Part shown: in pieces, positions 49,005 through 57,976 of the stretch | Layout: each line of letters opens with the position of its first letter | Position numbering within the stretch: position 1 is the stretch's first letter | Assembly (NCBI RefSeq): GCF_013608025.1 | Contig: NZ_VDLV01000004.1 | Span: forward strand, 62,001-126,000 | DNA from: Pseudomonas brassicacearum subsp. neoaurantiaca | GTDB lineage: Bacteria; Pseudomonadota; Gammaproteobacteria; Pseudomonadales; Pseudomonadaceae | Reading direction: 5' to 3' | DNA: 64,000 nt | The notes under the pieces: model-generated | What the model was told of the DNA's origin: nothing | The model's input: the letters and a program-made list of their open reading frames with translations, nothing else | The model's database searches: none | Made by a program: the position numbers and the translations under genes

Positions 49005-51581
49005 TCAGGAACCGGTTCGCGGCAGCGATCGACCGCTCTCGAGCAGGTTCGCAAACGCCTGCTTGTCGATGGGCCGGCTGAGGAAATAGCCTTGCACTTC
49101 GTGACATTGATCGGTGCCCAACGAACCCAGTTGGGCCAGCGTTTCCACGCCTTCCGCGGTCACGGTCAAGCCCATCGCCTTGCCCAAATTGATGATCGCC
49201 TGGACCACGGCGCGGTCATTGCTGCTGTTGCTCATCGAGGCGATGAAGCGCTTGTCGATCTTGATGCCATCGAACGGATAAGTGCGTAAATAACCGAGAG
49301 ATGAATACCCGGTACCGAAATCATCCATGTTCAAGCGCACGCCCAGTTCCTTGAGCGCATTCATCACCTGCAGCGCGCCGTCCACATCGTTGAGCATGAC
49401 GTTCTCGGTGATTTCCAACTCCAGCCGACTCGCCGGGAAATGGGTTTCGATCAAGACCTGGCGCACATCCTCCACCACGTCGCTGCGTTCGAATTGCGCC
49501 GGCGACAGATTGACCGAAACCATCAGCGCGCCCGGCCAGGTCAGCGCGGTTTCGCAGGCTTCACGCAACACCCAGCGTGACAGCGGAACGATCAGCTCGG
49601 TTTGCTCGGCCAGTGGAATAAAGGCATCGGGGCCCAACAGGCCTTGGGTTGGATGCTGCCAGCGGACCAGCGCTTCGACGGCAACGATCTCCCGTCCATC
49701 GACGGTGTAGCGCGGTTGGAAATGCAGGACGAATTCGTTTTTTTTCACCGCCTGGCGCAGGTCGCTTTCCAATTGGCGACGATGCTGGATCTGATCGTTC
49801 ATGTGCGAGGCAAAATAGCACCAGGTCTTCTTGCCCTCGGATTTGGCCTGGTAGAGCGCGATGTCGGCGCAGCGGATCAACTCGCCCGGCACGTAGCCTT
49901 GGCGGCGGCTGACAGCGATGCCGATGCTGGCACCGATGTGCAGCGAGTGGGCCTCGTAGTGGATCGGCTGCTGCAGGCTTTCGATCAGCCGCGCGCAGAA
50001 CCGGTCAATTTCGGTGGTGTTTTCCATCCCACTGAGCACGACGACAAATTCATCACCGCCCAGGCGCGCCACCAGGTCGTGCTCGCGGGTGCAGTCGCGA
50101 AGCCGCTGGGCCACCTCCAGCAGGACCGCATCACCGGCTGGATGGCCGAGCGAATCGTTGATCGGCTTGAAGTTGTCCAGGTCCACCATCAGCAGCGCCA
50201 GCGGCGCGGAATGTTCCTTGGCCGCCAGGGCATCATCCAGATGACGCGCCAACTTGTTGCGGTTCGGCAGGCCGGTCAGGGCATCGTGCATAGACAGGTG
50301 CTGGACCTGGGCATGGGCCGCCACCTCGTCGGTGATATCACTGGCGGTGCCGCGATACCCGGTAATGACGGTCTTGTCATGGATGGGCCGCGCCGACACT
50401 CGACAGAATCGCAATTGGCCGGAGTGGTCGCGGTAGGAACAACGCAAATTGCTGGCGTGCTGTTCTTCGTCCAGTTTGCTTAGCCACAACGCAATCGGCG
50501 TGGTGTCGCAGTACAAGAGCTGTTCGATATCCTGCCCCAGCCATTGCTGGTCGGAAAAACCGGTGACCGTGCTGAAGCGCCCCGACAGGTAGGTGATGTG
50601 TCGATGGCTGTCGATTTCCCAGATCCAGTCGGATGCGGCTTCGGCCACGGCGCGAAAGCGCTCTTCGCTGGCCTCGAGGGCCTGTTTCGACTTTGCGAGG
50701 CTGTCATACCCGGTGTCCACCTGGCGAGCCGTACGCATGGCATATCGAAAAAAATATGCGGTGAGCAACGCCAGGATCAGCAACGCCCCGCCCAATGGCG
50801 GTAACAGGGACCAGAGCAGTTGCTGTCCGGGCCGCTCCAGCCGAGACACCAGGCTGTAACCAGTGCTGTCCAACGGCACGGCGGGCTGGCCGAAAGCCAA
50901 CGCTGTATCCTTCACCAGGTTCAAGTCGGTGAGACCATAATCCCTGCCCAATTTGCGCAGCTTGACCGGCGTTAACTGATCGACAAACAGCAACACCGAA
51001 GTGTTTCGGCGATCGACCTGGGGGCGTTCGTCGTTGGGCGTGATCACCGATGCAGTGACAATGGCCGGCCAGCCGTCGAACAGCGTGTAGCGGATCGACG
51101 GCATCGTCAGGTCGGCCTGTGCCTGGAGCTGATCCACCAGATCCGCCAATGACGTGTCGAGATACGCCGTCGCCTCAGCCTCGATATTCTGTCCGCGTAC
51201 CACCGTATATTTGGTGCGTTCGCGATCAATCACGAACACACCGTCGTACTCATCGTTGGTGAACAGGGTCTTGCCCATGTTCTGTTCGGCATAGGCCCAC
51301 TGCACATCGACCTCGCCGTTGAGGTGCTCATACGCGGTGGTCCAGAAGGCGTAACTGGTGATGTAGTTTTTCGACGCCGTGATTCGATTATCGAGGGCGC
51401 GCTCGATGTAGAAATGCGTCTTGCGGACGTCCTCCGCGTCCAGCTTCTGCGCGATGTTGAACAGCACGACGATGGCCACCAGGACACCGACGACAAACAA
51501 CAGGCCGAGACCTACGACCAGGCGCAGGGTAATCGGCGCATGTCGGGTGACGTCAGAAGGGGTATCGGCAGTGGTATCCAT
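49005..51581 (-). CDS. CHASE4-PAS-GGDEF-EAL cyclic-di-GMP protein
   Basis: 858 residues from MDTTADTPSDVTRHAPITLRL (start 51581). Helix LVVGLGLLFVVGVLVAIVVLF, a CHASE4-like periplasmic sensor (ITSYAFWTTAYEHLNGEVDVQWAYAEQN), a second helix (LLPPLGGALLILALLTAYFF), a PAS domain (RFRAVAEAASDWIWEID), then GGDEF (RLGGDEFVVVL) and EAL (EALVRW ... ELEITENVMLND ... MDDFGTGYSSLGYL). Both catalytic signatures are intact, so it could make or break c-di-GMP. Next to a second diguanylate cyclase. Confidence 0.93.
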   Translation of the reverse strand: MDTTADTPSDVTRHAPITLRLVVGLGLLFVVGVLVAIVVLFNIAQKLDAEDVRKTHFYIERALDNRITASKNYITSYAFWTTAYEHLNGEVDVQWAYAEQNMGKTLFTNDEYDGVFVIDRERTKYTVVRGQNIEAEATAYLDTSLADLVDQLQAQADLTMPSIRYTLFDGWPAIVTASVITPNDERPQVDRRNTSVLLFVDQLTPVKLRKLGRDYGLTDLNLVKDTALAFGQPAVPLDSTGYSLVSRLERPGQQLLWSLLPPLGGALLILALLTAYFFRYAMRTARQVDTGYDSLAKSKQALEASEERFRAVAEAASDWIWEIDSHRHITYLSGRFSTVTGFSDQQWLGQDIEQLLYCDTTPIALWLSKLDEEQHASNLRCSYRDHSGQLRFCRVSARPIHDKTVITGYRGTASDITDEVAAHAQVQHLSMHDALTGLPNRNKLARHLDDALAAKEHSAPLALLMVDLDNFKPINDSLGHPAGDAVLLEVAQRLRDCTREHDLVARLGGDEFVVVLSGMENTTEIDRFCARLIESLQQPIHYEAHSLHIGASIGIAVSRRQGYVPGELIRCADIALYQAKSEGKKTWCYFASHMNDQIQHRRQLESDLRQAVKKNEFVLHFQPRYTVDGREIVAVEALVRWQHPTQGLLGPDAFIPLAEQTELIVPLSRWVLREACETALTWPGALMVSVNLSPAQFERSDVVEDVRQVLIETHFPASRLELEITENVMLNDVDGALQVMNALKELGVRLNMDDFGTGYSSLGYLRTYPFDGIKIDKRFIASMSNSSNDRAVVQAIINLGKAMGLTVTAEGVETLAQLGSLGTDQCHEVQGYFLSRPIDKQAFANLLESGRSLPRTGS

Positions 51582-51783
51582 CGACCTGCTCCTGTCCTTT
51601 TCGGCGCTGGCTTCGCCGTGCAAGCTTCACAGCACGAACCGCAATTGGCCCTTGGTTTTTTAACCTTAGCAGCCAACCCGCGCCAATCGACGGACTCACA
51701 GGATTTGCCGAAAAGGCCTACGTGCCATGTGTAGAAGTGTTGAGCAATGGACCGCTATCCGCGACCGATGATTCCAAGCAATC

Positions 51784-53310
51784 TCAACGATCAGAGCGCT
51801 CCAACGCGCAGAGCCCATCTTCCATTGACAGCGCCGCGACGCGGTTGCGCCCCCCGTGCTTGGCTTGATAAAGCGCCGCGTCAGCTCGTTGGATGAAGAC
51901 CTCGATGCTATCCAGGCTGCTGGGTACGAAGGCATGGCAGCCCAGGCTCACCGTCAGATAGCCGGTCGGAGAACCCGCGTGAATGATGTTTTTGTCGATG
52001 ACGCTGCGACGGATCTGCTCGGCCAGGGCGATGGCCCCTTGCAGGCTGGTATCGGGCAGCAAGACGGCGAATTCTTCACCGCCAAACCGCACCGCCAAGT
52101 CCGCCTTGCGGTGACAGCAACTCTTGAGCGCCCTTGCCACCTCCGCCAGGCAGTGGTCGCCGGCAACGTGCCCGTAGGTGTCGTTGTAGCGCTTGAAAAA
52201 ATCGATATCTAGCATGATCAGGCTCAAAGGGCTGCGCTGGCGGGCGCCTCGGCCAAACTCGATGTCCAGCGCCCGCTCGAACAACCGCCGGTTCGCCAGC
52301 CCGGTCAGGCTGTCGTGGGTGGCGATCAGTTCCAACGCCTCCTGGGCCTTGCGCAGGTCGGCCTCGATCCGCTCGCTGTTGCGCACCTGACGCACGAATA
52401 CCCAGCCGAACAAACAGATACCCAACACCACCAAGGCAACGATGAGGCTGGATTGAAAAGCTGTGCCGTACCAACCCGCCAGGATCGCCTCTTCGGACAT
52501 CGCGGCGGTCACCACCAGCGGATAAGCCTGCAAGTGCTGGTGCGCGTAGAGCCTGACAACGCCATCGGGGACGCTGCGAATGATCGCATCGCCGGTTCCG
52601 GCGTTCGACGGCTCATGCTTATAGATGTGCTCCTCGGCTAGCGGTTGGCCGATCAGGCCTTCGTCGAACGGCCGGCGCGCCAACAGCGTCCCGTCGGACA
52701 GCGCCAAGGCCATTTCGCCTTTGGCGTCGAGATTGAAACTCTTAAAGAATTGATCGAAGTACGACATCTTGATCCCAGCCAGCAACACGCCTTGGAAATT
52801 GCCTTTGGCGTCATTCAATCGGCGGGAAACCGGGATGATCCAATCACCGTTTTGTCGACTTCGGATCGCCGGGCCGACATGGGCGATCAGCGAGGCATTC
52901 TGCTGGTGAAACTTGAAATAATCACGATCCGCGACCCCTGCGCCCCTGTGCAGGCTAGCAAAGGACGTAATGACCCACTGGCCGTTCTTATCGAACAGAA
53001 ACAGGCCATGCAACTGTTCCAGTGATTGCACGCGCCGGGCGAAAGTCTGCTGCAGACGTGGCCGCGTCGACGGGCCGAACCCGTCGTTCTGGATCCAGTC
53101 CGCCAGGCTGGCCAGCACCAGGTCAGCCTGCAGGAACGTGTCCTGGGCCTGTTGGGCCATGGCTCTGGTGAGGTTGGCCGAGGCGATACGTGCAGAATCC
53201 AGGTCATGACGACGTGACTGCTCCAATTGCAAATAGAGCAAAGCACAAAGACACAGGCACACGGCGGCGATGAATGTCACCGCAGCCTTGAGCAACGGCA
53301 GGCGTTTCAT
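51784..53310 (-). CDS. dCache-type diguanylate cyclase
   Basis: 508 residues from MKRLPLLKAAVTFIAAVCLCLCALLYL (start 53310; weak ribosome site, the frame extends to a TTG at 53406). The periplasmic dCache region (about residues 40-270) has GVADRDYFKFHQQNASLIAHVGPAIRSRQNGDWIIPVSRRL, a second helix FQSSLIVALVVLGICLFGWVFV follows, then a GGDEF domain with RFGGEEFAVLLPD intact. Expected product c-di-GMP. Same strand as and upstream of the GGDEF-EAL gene with 202 bases between. Confidence 0.92.
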   Translation of the reverse strand: MKRLPLLKAAVTFIAAVCLCLCALLYLQLEQSRRHDLDSARIASANLTRAMAQQAQDTFLQADLVLASLADWIQNDGFGPSTRPRLQQTFARRVQSLEQLHGLFLFDKNGQWVITSFASLHRGAGVADRDYFKFHQQNASLIAHVGPAIRSRQNGDWIIPVSRRLNDAKGNFQGVLLAGIKMSYFDQFFKSFNLDAKGEMALALSDGTLLARRPFDEGLIGQPLAEEHIYKHEPSNAGTGDAIIRSVPDGVVRLYAHQHLQAYPLVVTAAMSEEAILAGWYGTAFQSSLIVALVVLGICLFGWVFVRQVRNSERIEADLRKAQEALELIATHDSLTGLANRRLFERALDIEFGRGARQRSPLSLIMLDIDFFKRYNDTYGHVAGDHCLAEVARALKSCCHRKADLAVRFGGEEFAVLLPDTSLQGAIALAEQIRRSVIDKNIIHAGSPTGYLTVSLGCHAFVPSSLDSIEVFIQRADAALYQAKHGGRNRVAALSMEDGLCALERSDR

Positions 53311-53464
53311 GGCACCGTCGGGCGCATGGTTCAGATCAGGGATGGGGATAGGCAAGCGAAATCCTGAGGAGGGCAAAACATGAGCGAATCGCTCAAAAGC
53401 CCCCAATAATCGGGAGCTTAGCGTACCGCTTGGGGGGCGGCAATTTGCCTTTAGGAGGAAGTCG

Positions 53465-53614
53465 ATGGATGGCCGGGTGGATCCAAAAAGCCCGGTATTT
53501 TCTGGCCGATATGCCCTTCAAAAGCAACATGCCTTTGGCGGGACATACCGCCTCTGTGTCGGAAAATGCGCTCAGCGAACCGGGGGGACTCGGATTTCGC
53601 CCGCCCTGCATTGA
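53465..53614 (+). CDS. Possible 49-residue small protein
   Basis: Starts MDGRVDPKSPVFSGRYALQK after a strong AGGAGGA site seven bases upstream. It overlaps the 3' end of the RNase T2 gene on the other strand by 43 bases. Basic, with two Cys, and no recognised family. Only the ribosome site supports it. Confidence 0.2.
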   Translation: MDGRVDPKSPVFSGRYALQKQHAFGGTYRLCVGKCAQRTGGTRISPALH

Positions 53615-54231
53615 GTCTTGACGCCTTTGCCACAGGCGGTAAATGCCAAGTCCTTGTCCATGCACACCCGCACTTCCGATAACTGCGGACCACGGCAAAT
53701 CACGGCGACACCATCGGCCTCGATACCAGGATTGCTTTGGCGAAACAGCCGGATGATTTCATCGGCTTCAAAATAATGAGAGGAAGTGAAAGGTTGCAAT
53801 GGCGTCGGAATCTTCACTGCTCCAAGCGCCCGGTCGGAAGCGTCTAGGTAACCCATGGCACCGAGGCCGCTGCAGGTGCCGTGCTTGGACCACTCATGTT
53901 CCAGCAGTTTGCGGGTAGGAAATAGCGTCAAGCCTTTCTCGCGCTCGGCAGCGGTCAAGGGCATCTCGGTCGAACACGATTGTGGCCAGCCACCCCTGGC
54001 ATATTGCGGCCAGAGACCGTGCAGGACAAAACCGTAGCCTTTGCCGGAGCATTGCGAGTCGTTCTGATGGGTAAGGCAGAAGGTAGGTGACCAGGACAGC
54101 GACAGTACGTAATAGTCGAATACCCCTGCAACCGGCTCGACTCCGGCGTCGCGCGGCTCGCGGGCGTTGCCTGTGCTGATGAAGCCCAGCGACAGGATGA
54201 ACAGCATGATGATAGGAAAACGTTGTTTCAT
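53572..54231 (-). CDS. Ribonuclease T2 family protein
   Basis: 219 residues from MKQRFPIIMLFILSLGFISTGNA-RE (signal peptide). Active-site segments CAS1 GFVLHGLWPQY and CAS2 LEHEWSKHGTCSG are both complete with their His residues. Several Cys fit disulfides. A periplasmic endoribonuclease of the RNase I/T2 type. Confidence 0.93.
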   Translation of the reverse strand: MKQRFPIIMLFILSLGFISTGNAREPRDAGVEPVAGVFDYYVLSLSWSPTFCLTHQNDSQCSGKGYGFVLHGLWPQYARGGWPQSCSTEMPLTAAEREKGLTLFPTRKLLEHEWSKHGTCSGLGAMGYLDASDRALGAVKIPTPLQPFTSSHYFEADEIIRLFRQSNPGIEADGVAVICRGPQLSEVRVCMDKDLAFTACGKGVKTQCRAGEIRVPPVR

Positions 54232-54459
54232 AACCCCTCCTTGGGTAGATGTGCTACTGGCTGGAATCAGAGTCCGGCCCGTGATCATTTCAATTTGATC
54301 TCAGCATTCAACGGAGGATTTTTTACAAGCAAACCGTCTCGGGGGCCATCTGAAATATGTAACACCCCTAACGCAAGCGGCCTTCGAGTTCTGAACTCCC
54401 GCACGCAACCGAGGCCCGATACCTGGCGACCTGGCCGGGTTGGCGGTAAACCTGATGCA

Positions 54460-54885
54460 TCAGGCAAGGCGCTTGCTCAGATAAGCCGCCGTGGCTGGAC
54501 ACAGGGTCCGGAATTGAGCCGTAGCACTGATTGAAGCAGGCGCCAGGGAGCGGTCTCGTAACCGATATCCCTGCCTCACAAAAAAGGCTGTGGCGGTGTC
54601 CGTCAGCAAGTGAAGCCGCACCACCCCCTCGCGTTTTGCAAACGCCTCAAGCGTCGCCAGCACTGTCGCGCCAATGCCTCGTCCGCGATGGCCATCCAGG
54701 ACAACCAGAGAGCGCAGCAACCGATCGGCGCCCTCCCCCTCGATTCCACCGAATGCCATGTCGATGCCTTGCAGGCTAAACATGAAAAAACAGCGACCCG
54801 GATAGTCCAGGTCATTTACCGGAAGACGAGCCCGGACAAGAGCCTCCCGCAAAGGCTCCAGCTGTTCTTTTTTCAATGCTGTCAT
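54460..54885 (-). CDS. GNAT acetyltransferase, ArsN2-like
   Basis: 141 residues from MTALKKEQLEPLREALVRARLPVNDL (start 54885). The acetyl-CoA loop is LDGHRGRGIGATVLATLEAFAKREG. LRSLVV, LHLLTDTATAFFVRQGYRLRDR and the C-terminal AQFRTLCPATAAYLSKRL follow the pattern I recall for ArsN2, associated with arsenic resistance operons. No ars genes are nearby, so the substrate is uncertain. Confidence 0.78.
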   Translation of the reverse strand: MTALKKEQLEPLREALVRARLPVNDLDYPGRCFFMFSLQGIDMAFGGIEGEGADRLLRSLVVLDGHRGRGIGATVLATLEAFAKREGVVRLHLLTDTATAFFVRQGYRLRDRSLAPASISATAQFRTLCPATAAYLSKRLA

Positions 54886-55076
54886 GAGCAAGACGAGGGC
54901 CCTCTTAGTGTTTGGGTAAAGCTACGCTGCTTACTCAAAGGCTCGCAATCGGTCCGGCAATAAATCTGAACGGCACCCACCGCACATGAACTAACAAAGT
55001 TCATGGCCCGGCCCGTGCCTTCGCACCGAATCGGTCGGGGCACAACCTGAACAGCAATGGCACAGGTGACCCGCCA

Positions 55077-56225
55077 ATGGATTCAAGCTCCTTCAAGATT
55101 TTCACCGACACCCAACTACTCGGCATTACCATCGCCAACTGGTTACTGGCCCTCAGCGTGATGACGCTGAGTTTCATCGTCGCCAGGGCCGGTATCGGTT
55201 TCCTGTTGAAAAACGTGCGCGCCCGGGCTCAGAAGCCCGACGCCTACATCAGCCATATCGCCGTCGAGGTGCTGTCCAGCACCAGCAATACCTTGTTGTT
55301 GCTGGCCTCGATTCTCATAGGCATCGGCGTGCTGGACCTACCGGAACGCTGGCTCGGACGGGTCAGCAGCCTCTGGTTCGTGGTCGCGGCCTTGCAGGTG
55401 GGGTTGTGGGCGAACCGGGCGATCGCCCTGGCGCTGATGCATTATTTTGCCCGGCACAGCCACACCGATATCCATCAGAAAAGTGCCCTGGCAACGTTGA
55501 GCCTCTGGGGCGCGAAAGTATTCCTGTGGGCGGTGGTGCTGCTGGCCATGCTTTCCAACCTCGGCGTGAACATCACCGCCTTCATCGCCAGCCTCGGCGT
55601 CGGCGGCATCGCCGTTGCGCTCGCTGTACAGAACATCCTTGGCGACCTGTTCGCCTCGCTGTCGATTGCCGTGGACAAACCGTTCGAAGTGGGCGACTTC
55701 ATCGTGGTCGGCTCACTGGCCGGTACCGTCGAACATGTCGGCCTGAAGACCACCCGCATCCGCAGCCTGGGCGGCGAGCAGATCGTCATGGCCAACGCCG
55801 GCATGATCAGCACCACCATCCAGAACTACAAACGGCTGCAGGAACGCCGCATCGTCTTCGAATTCGCCTTGCCCCAGGAATGCTCGACCGAACAGCTTCG
55901 CCAAGTGCCTGTCATCGTCGAAAACATCATCAAGGCCCAGGAAAAAACCCGCTTCGACCGCGCGCACTTTCGCAGTTTCGGCGAAAGCACGCTGGAATTC
56001 GAAACGGTCTACATCGTCCTGGACCCCAGCTACAACGTCTACATGGACATCCAGCAAGCTATCAACCTGGGGATGATGGATGAATTCGCCAGGATCGGCG
56101 TGCGCTTCGCCATGCCGTCCCGCGCCGTGCATGTGGCTTCGTTGCCGGAGATGCCTGAGCAGTTAACCAGAGGAAATGACGCGAACTCCGGACAAATGGC
56201 TCCGTCACTTCGGGCCCAGCATTAA
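55077..56225 (+). CDS. MscS-family mechanosensitive ion channel
   Basis: 382 residues. Four to five N-terminal helices; the pore helix and upper beta domain read NLGVNITAFIASLGVGGIAVALAVQNILGDLFASLSIAVDKPFEVGDFI, the classic MscS core. The C-terminal cytoplasmic cage follows. Releases solutes on hypo-osmotic shock. The tail after about 355 (TRGNDANSGQMAPSLRAQH) looks disordered. Confidence 0.93.
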   Translation: MDSSSFKIFTDTQLLGITIANWLLALSVMTLSFIVARAGIGFLLKNVRARAQKPDAYISHIAVEVLSSTSNTLLLLASILIGIGVLDLPERWLGRVSSLWFVVAALQVGLWANRAIALALMHYFARHSHTDIHQKSALATLSLWGAKVFLWAVVLLAMLSNLGVNITAFIASLGVGGIAVALAVQNILGDLFASLSIAVDKPFEVGDFIVVGSLAGTVEHVGLKTTRIRSLGGEQIVMANAGMISTTIQNYKRLQERRIVFEFALPQECSTEQLRQVPVIVENIIKAQEKTRFDRAHFRSFGESTLEFETVYIVLDPSYNVYMDIQQAINLGMMDEFARIGVRFAMPSRAVHVASLPEMPEQLTRGNDANSGQMAPSLRAQH

Positions 56226-56329
56226 TCCGCCGGACAAGCGTTGGAGGATCACGTTACAAGTCACGAGGTGAAGCAGGACGTCACGTCCGATAGCATTGTC
56301 TGCCGGTAAGCCAATGGCGTACATTAGCT

Positions 56330-56644
56330 ATGATTTTTATTGAGACACCGATCTTCACCCGCCGGGTCAGGGAGCTGATAGATGACAATGATCTTGCCGC
56401 TTTGCAGAAGACTTTGGTTCGCGATCCCTGTACCGGCAATGTAATTGAAGGTACCGGCGGTATTCGAAAAATTCGTGTGGCAGCCAAAGGCCACGGAAAA
56501 CGCGGTGGAGCCCGAGTCATCTACTACCATCTCGCCTCGGCCTCTCAGATAGCCTTATTGATGATCTATCCAAAAAACGAACAGCAAGACTTGACCGACG
56601 ATCAACGCAAGGCATTAAAAGCGATCGTCGAGAACTGGAGATAA
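56330..56644 (+). CDS. RelE/HigB-type toxin
   Basis: 104 residues, MIFIETPIFTRRVRELIDDNDLAALQKTLVRDP, with GNVIEGTGGIRKIRVAAKGHGKRGGARVIYYH and LLMIYPKNEQQDLTDDQRKALKAIVE, the HigB-2/RelE mRNA-interferase pattern (basic patch and YYH strand). The antitoxin gene starts two bases after its stop. Toxin-first order as in higBA. Confidence 0.9.
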   Translation: MIFIETPIFTRRVRELIDDNDLAALQKTLVRDPCTGNVIEGTGGIRKIRVAAKGHGKRGGARVIYYHLASASQIALLMIYPKNEQQDLTDDQRKALKAIVENWR

Positions 56645-56646
56645 CC

Positions 56647-56934
56647 ATGAGCAAGTTTTTTGATGAGCTGATGGAAAGCGTGCAGCAAATGGATGAGATT
56701 GTCCGGGGAGAGCGTCAACCATCCCGGGAGTTTGTCGTCGACGCGTTGCAAGTAAAGGAGATCCGAAAAGCCACTGGACTGACCCAAGCCAAGTTTGCGG
56801 CGTTGATTGATGTTCAGTTGGGTACGCTTCGCAATTGGGAGCAAGGGCGGCGCGAGCCAACCGGTCCCGCTAAAGCACTGTTACGGGCAATCCACAACGA
56901 TCCAAAACATGTGATCAACGCGCTAGCCGTATAA
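56647..56934 (+). CDS. HigA/NadS-type antitoxin with XRE helix-turn-helix
   Basis: 95 residues. The N-terminal toxin-binding part (SKFFDELMESVQQMDEIVRGERQPSREFVV) and the HTH VKEIRKATGLTQAKFAALIDVQLGTLRNWEQGRREPTGPAKALLR match the NadS/HigA group. It should neutralise the toxin at 56330 and autorepress the operon. Confidence 0.9.
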   Translation: MSKFFDELMESVQQMDEIVRGERQPSREFVVDALQVKEIRKATGLTQAKFAALIDVQLGTLRNWEQGRREPTGPAKALLRAIHNDPKHVINALAV

Positions 56935-57112
56935 CTCCTCAGCGCTGCAACGAGTTTTGGATAAAGCCCCATAAGGGAATCGTCCTCCACTCGGGGAGGA
57001 ATGCTTCAGGTCTGCCGCTGCAAGCCAGGAAGGAAACCCTACATGACCCAGCGCAACTGACCACCCCGCCCCTTCAGCTAAGCTCAACCCATCACCACGA
57101 CAGGGAATCGAC

Positions 57113-57592
57113 ATGAGCAAGGCAGACGAACTCGCGGCAAAGCTGAGGCAGGCCCAACGCACTCCGGCTGATACTGACAATTGCGCCGACCTGGCGATCG
57201 AACATTGGCCTGGCCAGGTGTATGAGCTGTATCGCCAGCTTGAAACCTGGCTGGCGCCGGTCTGTGAGGCGGGCCTGGTTCTCCGGCGTAACCCCACCCA
57301 TGTCTTCGAGCGTCATTCCAGCGGATCGACGTATCACTACGCAATTGATCAATTGGTCATCGAAGGTAATCACCGTCGCATCTCGTTTGATCCGATCGCT
57401 CGTTTCTCCCCCGGCGCCGAAGGCTGCATCGAAATCCACATGAAAGGGATGGAGCGCTGCATCCTGCGGACGGTGGGCGAACATGGCGAGTCGCGCTGGC
57501 ATCTGCAGCCAACCAGACAGCCACGGCCTGAACCCGTCACGTTGGATGAAGATGATTTCCTCTCGATCATCGAGGAAGGCTTGGGTCTATAA
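57113..57592 (+). CDS. Hypothetical cytoplasmic protein
   Basis: 159 residues starting MSKADELAAKLRQAQRTPADTDN, no signal peptide or membrane segment. Mixed alpha/beta composition with HYAIDQLVIEGNHRRISFDPIARFSPGAEGCIEIHMKGMERCILR, and an acidic C-terminal helix. No domain recognised. Ends at a clear terminator. Confidence 0.75.
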   Translation: MSKADELAAKLRQAQRTPADTDNCADLAIEHWPGQVYELYRQLETWLAPVCEAGLVLRRNPTHVFERHSSGSTYHYAIDQLVIEGNHRRISFDPIARFSPGAEGCIEIHMKGMERCILRTVGEHGESRWHLQPTRQPRPEPVTLDEDDFLSIIEEGLGL

Positions 57593-57594
57593 AA

Positions 57595-57629
57595 AGAAAA
57601 CGGGCGACTCAACGAGTCGCCCGCTCTTA
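57595..57629. terminator. Bidirectional terminator
   Basis: 10-bp stem CGGGCGACTC / GAGTCGCCCG with loop AAC and A-rich 5' flank, between two convergent hypothetical genes. Confidence 0.85.
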
Positions 57630-57893
57630 GTTTGCGGCCGATTCGAATGTCGCATCAGGCACGCTTTTGCTCGGCGCCCCTGCTTGCCTGCCAACGAGGA
57701 TTGCCAAGGCATTGTCGATCTCATCGGCGGCATGCTCAGCATGCTGGGCGTCCGCCCAAGTCCAGTATTGCTCCGACACGAGCCCGCCGACCGCATGCGC
57801 GCATAACTCATCGCAACTGATGCCCATCTTTCCCGCAGCGGCGATGACTGCCAGGAGGGCCTGCTCCAAGGGCTGGATTCTTTCAGTAGACAC
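57627..57893 (-). CDS. Hypothetical small protein
   Basis: 88 residues from a GTG start without a clear ribosome site; an internal Met is an alternative. Helical (RIQPLEQALLAVIAAAGKMG, AEHAADEIDNALAILVG). No family recognised. Supported by the terminator beyond its 3' end. Confidence 0.5.
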   Translation of the reverse strand: MSTERIQPLEQALLAVIAAAGKMGISCDELCAHAVGGLVSEQYWTWADAQHAEHAADEIDNALAILVGRQAGAPSKSVPDATFESAAN

Positions 57894-57976
57894 AACTAAC
57901 CAACTCGGTAGGTAACCAGCCTGAAGCTTACCAAGATATCAATGTGCCACCAACCGCAGGCGCCCAACGGTTCTTC

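Noticed and set aside
56330..56934. Defence island around the toxin-antitoxin pair
   Set aside because: Neighbours are a mechanosensitive channel and small hypothetical genes; no nuclease, helicase, methylase or integrase nearby.
56935..57112. Possible SRP-RNA-like segment (CCAGGAAGGAA near 57027)
   Set aside because: Only a short match to the conserved GGAAGGA loop; no long 4.5S-type hairpin forms around it. A small CCTCC/GGAGG hairpin near 56981 is the only structure seen.
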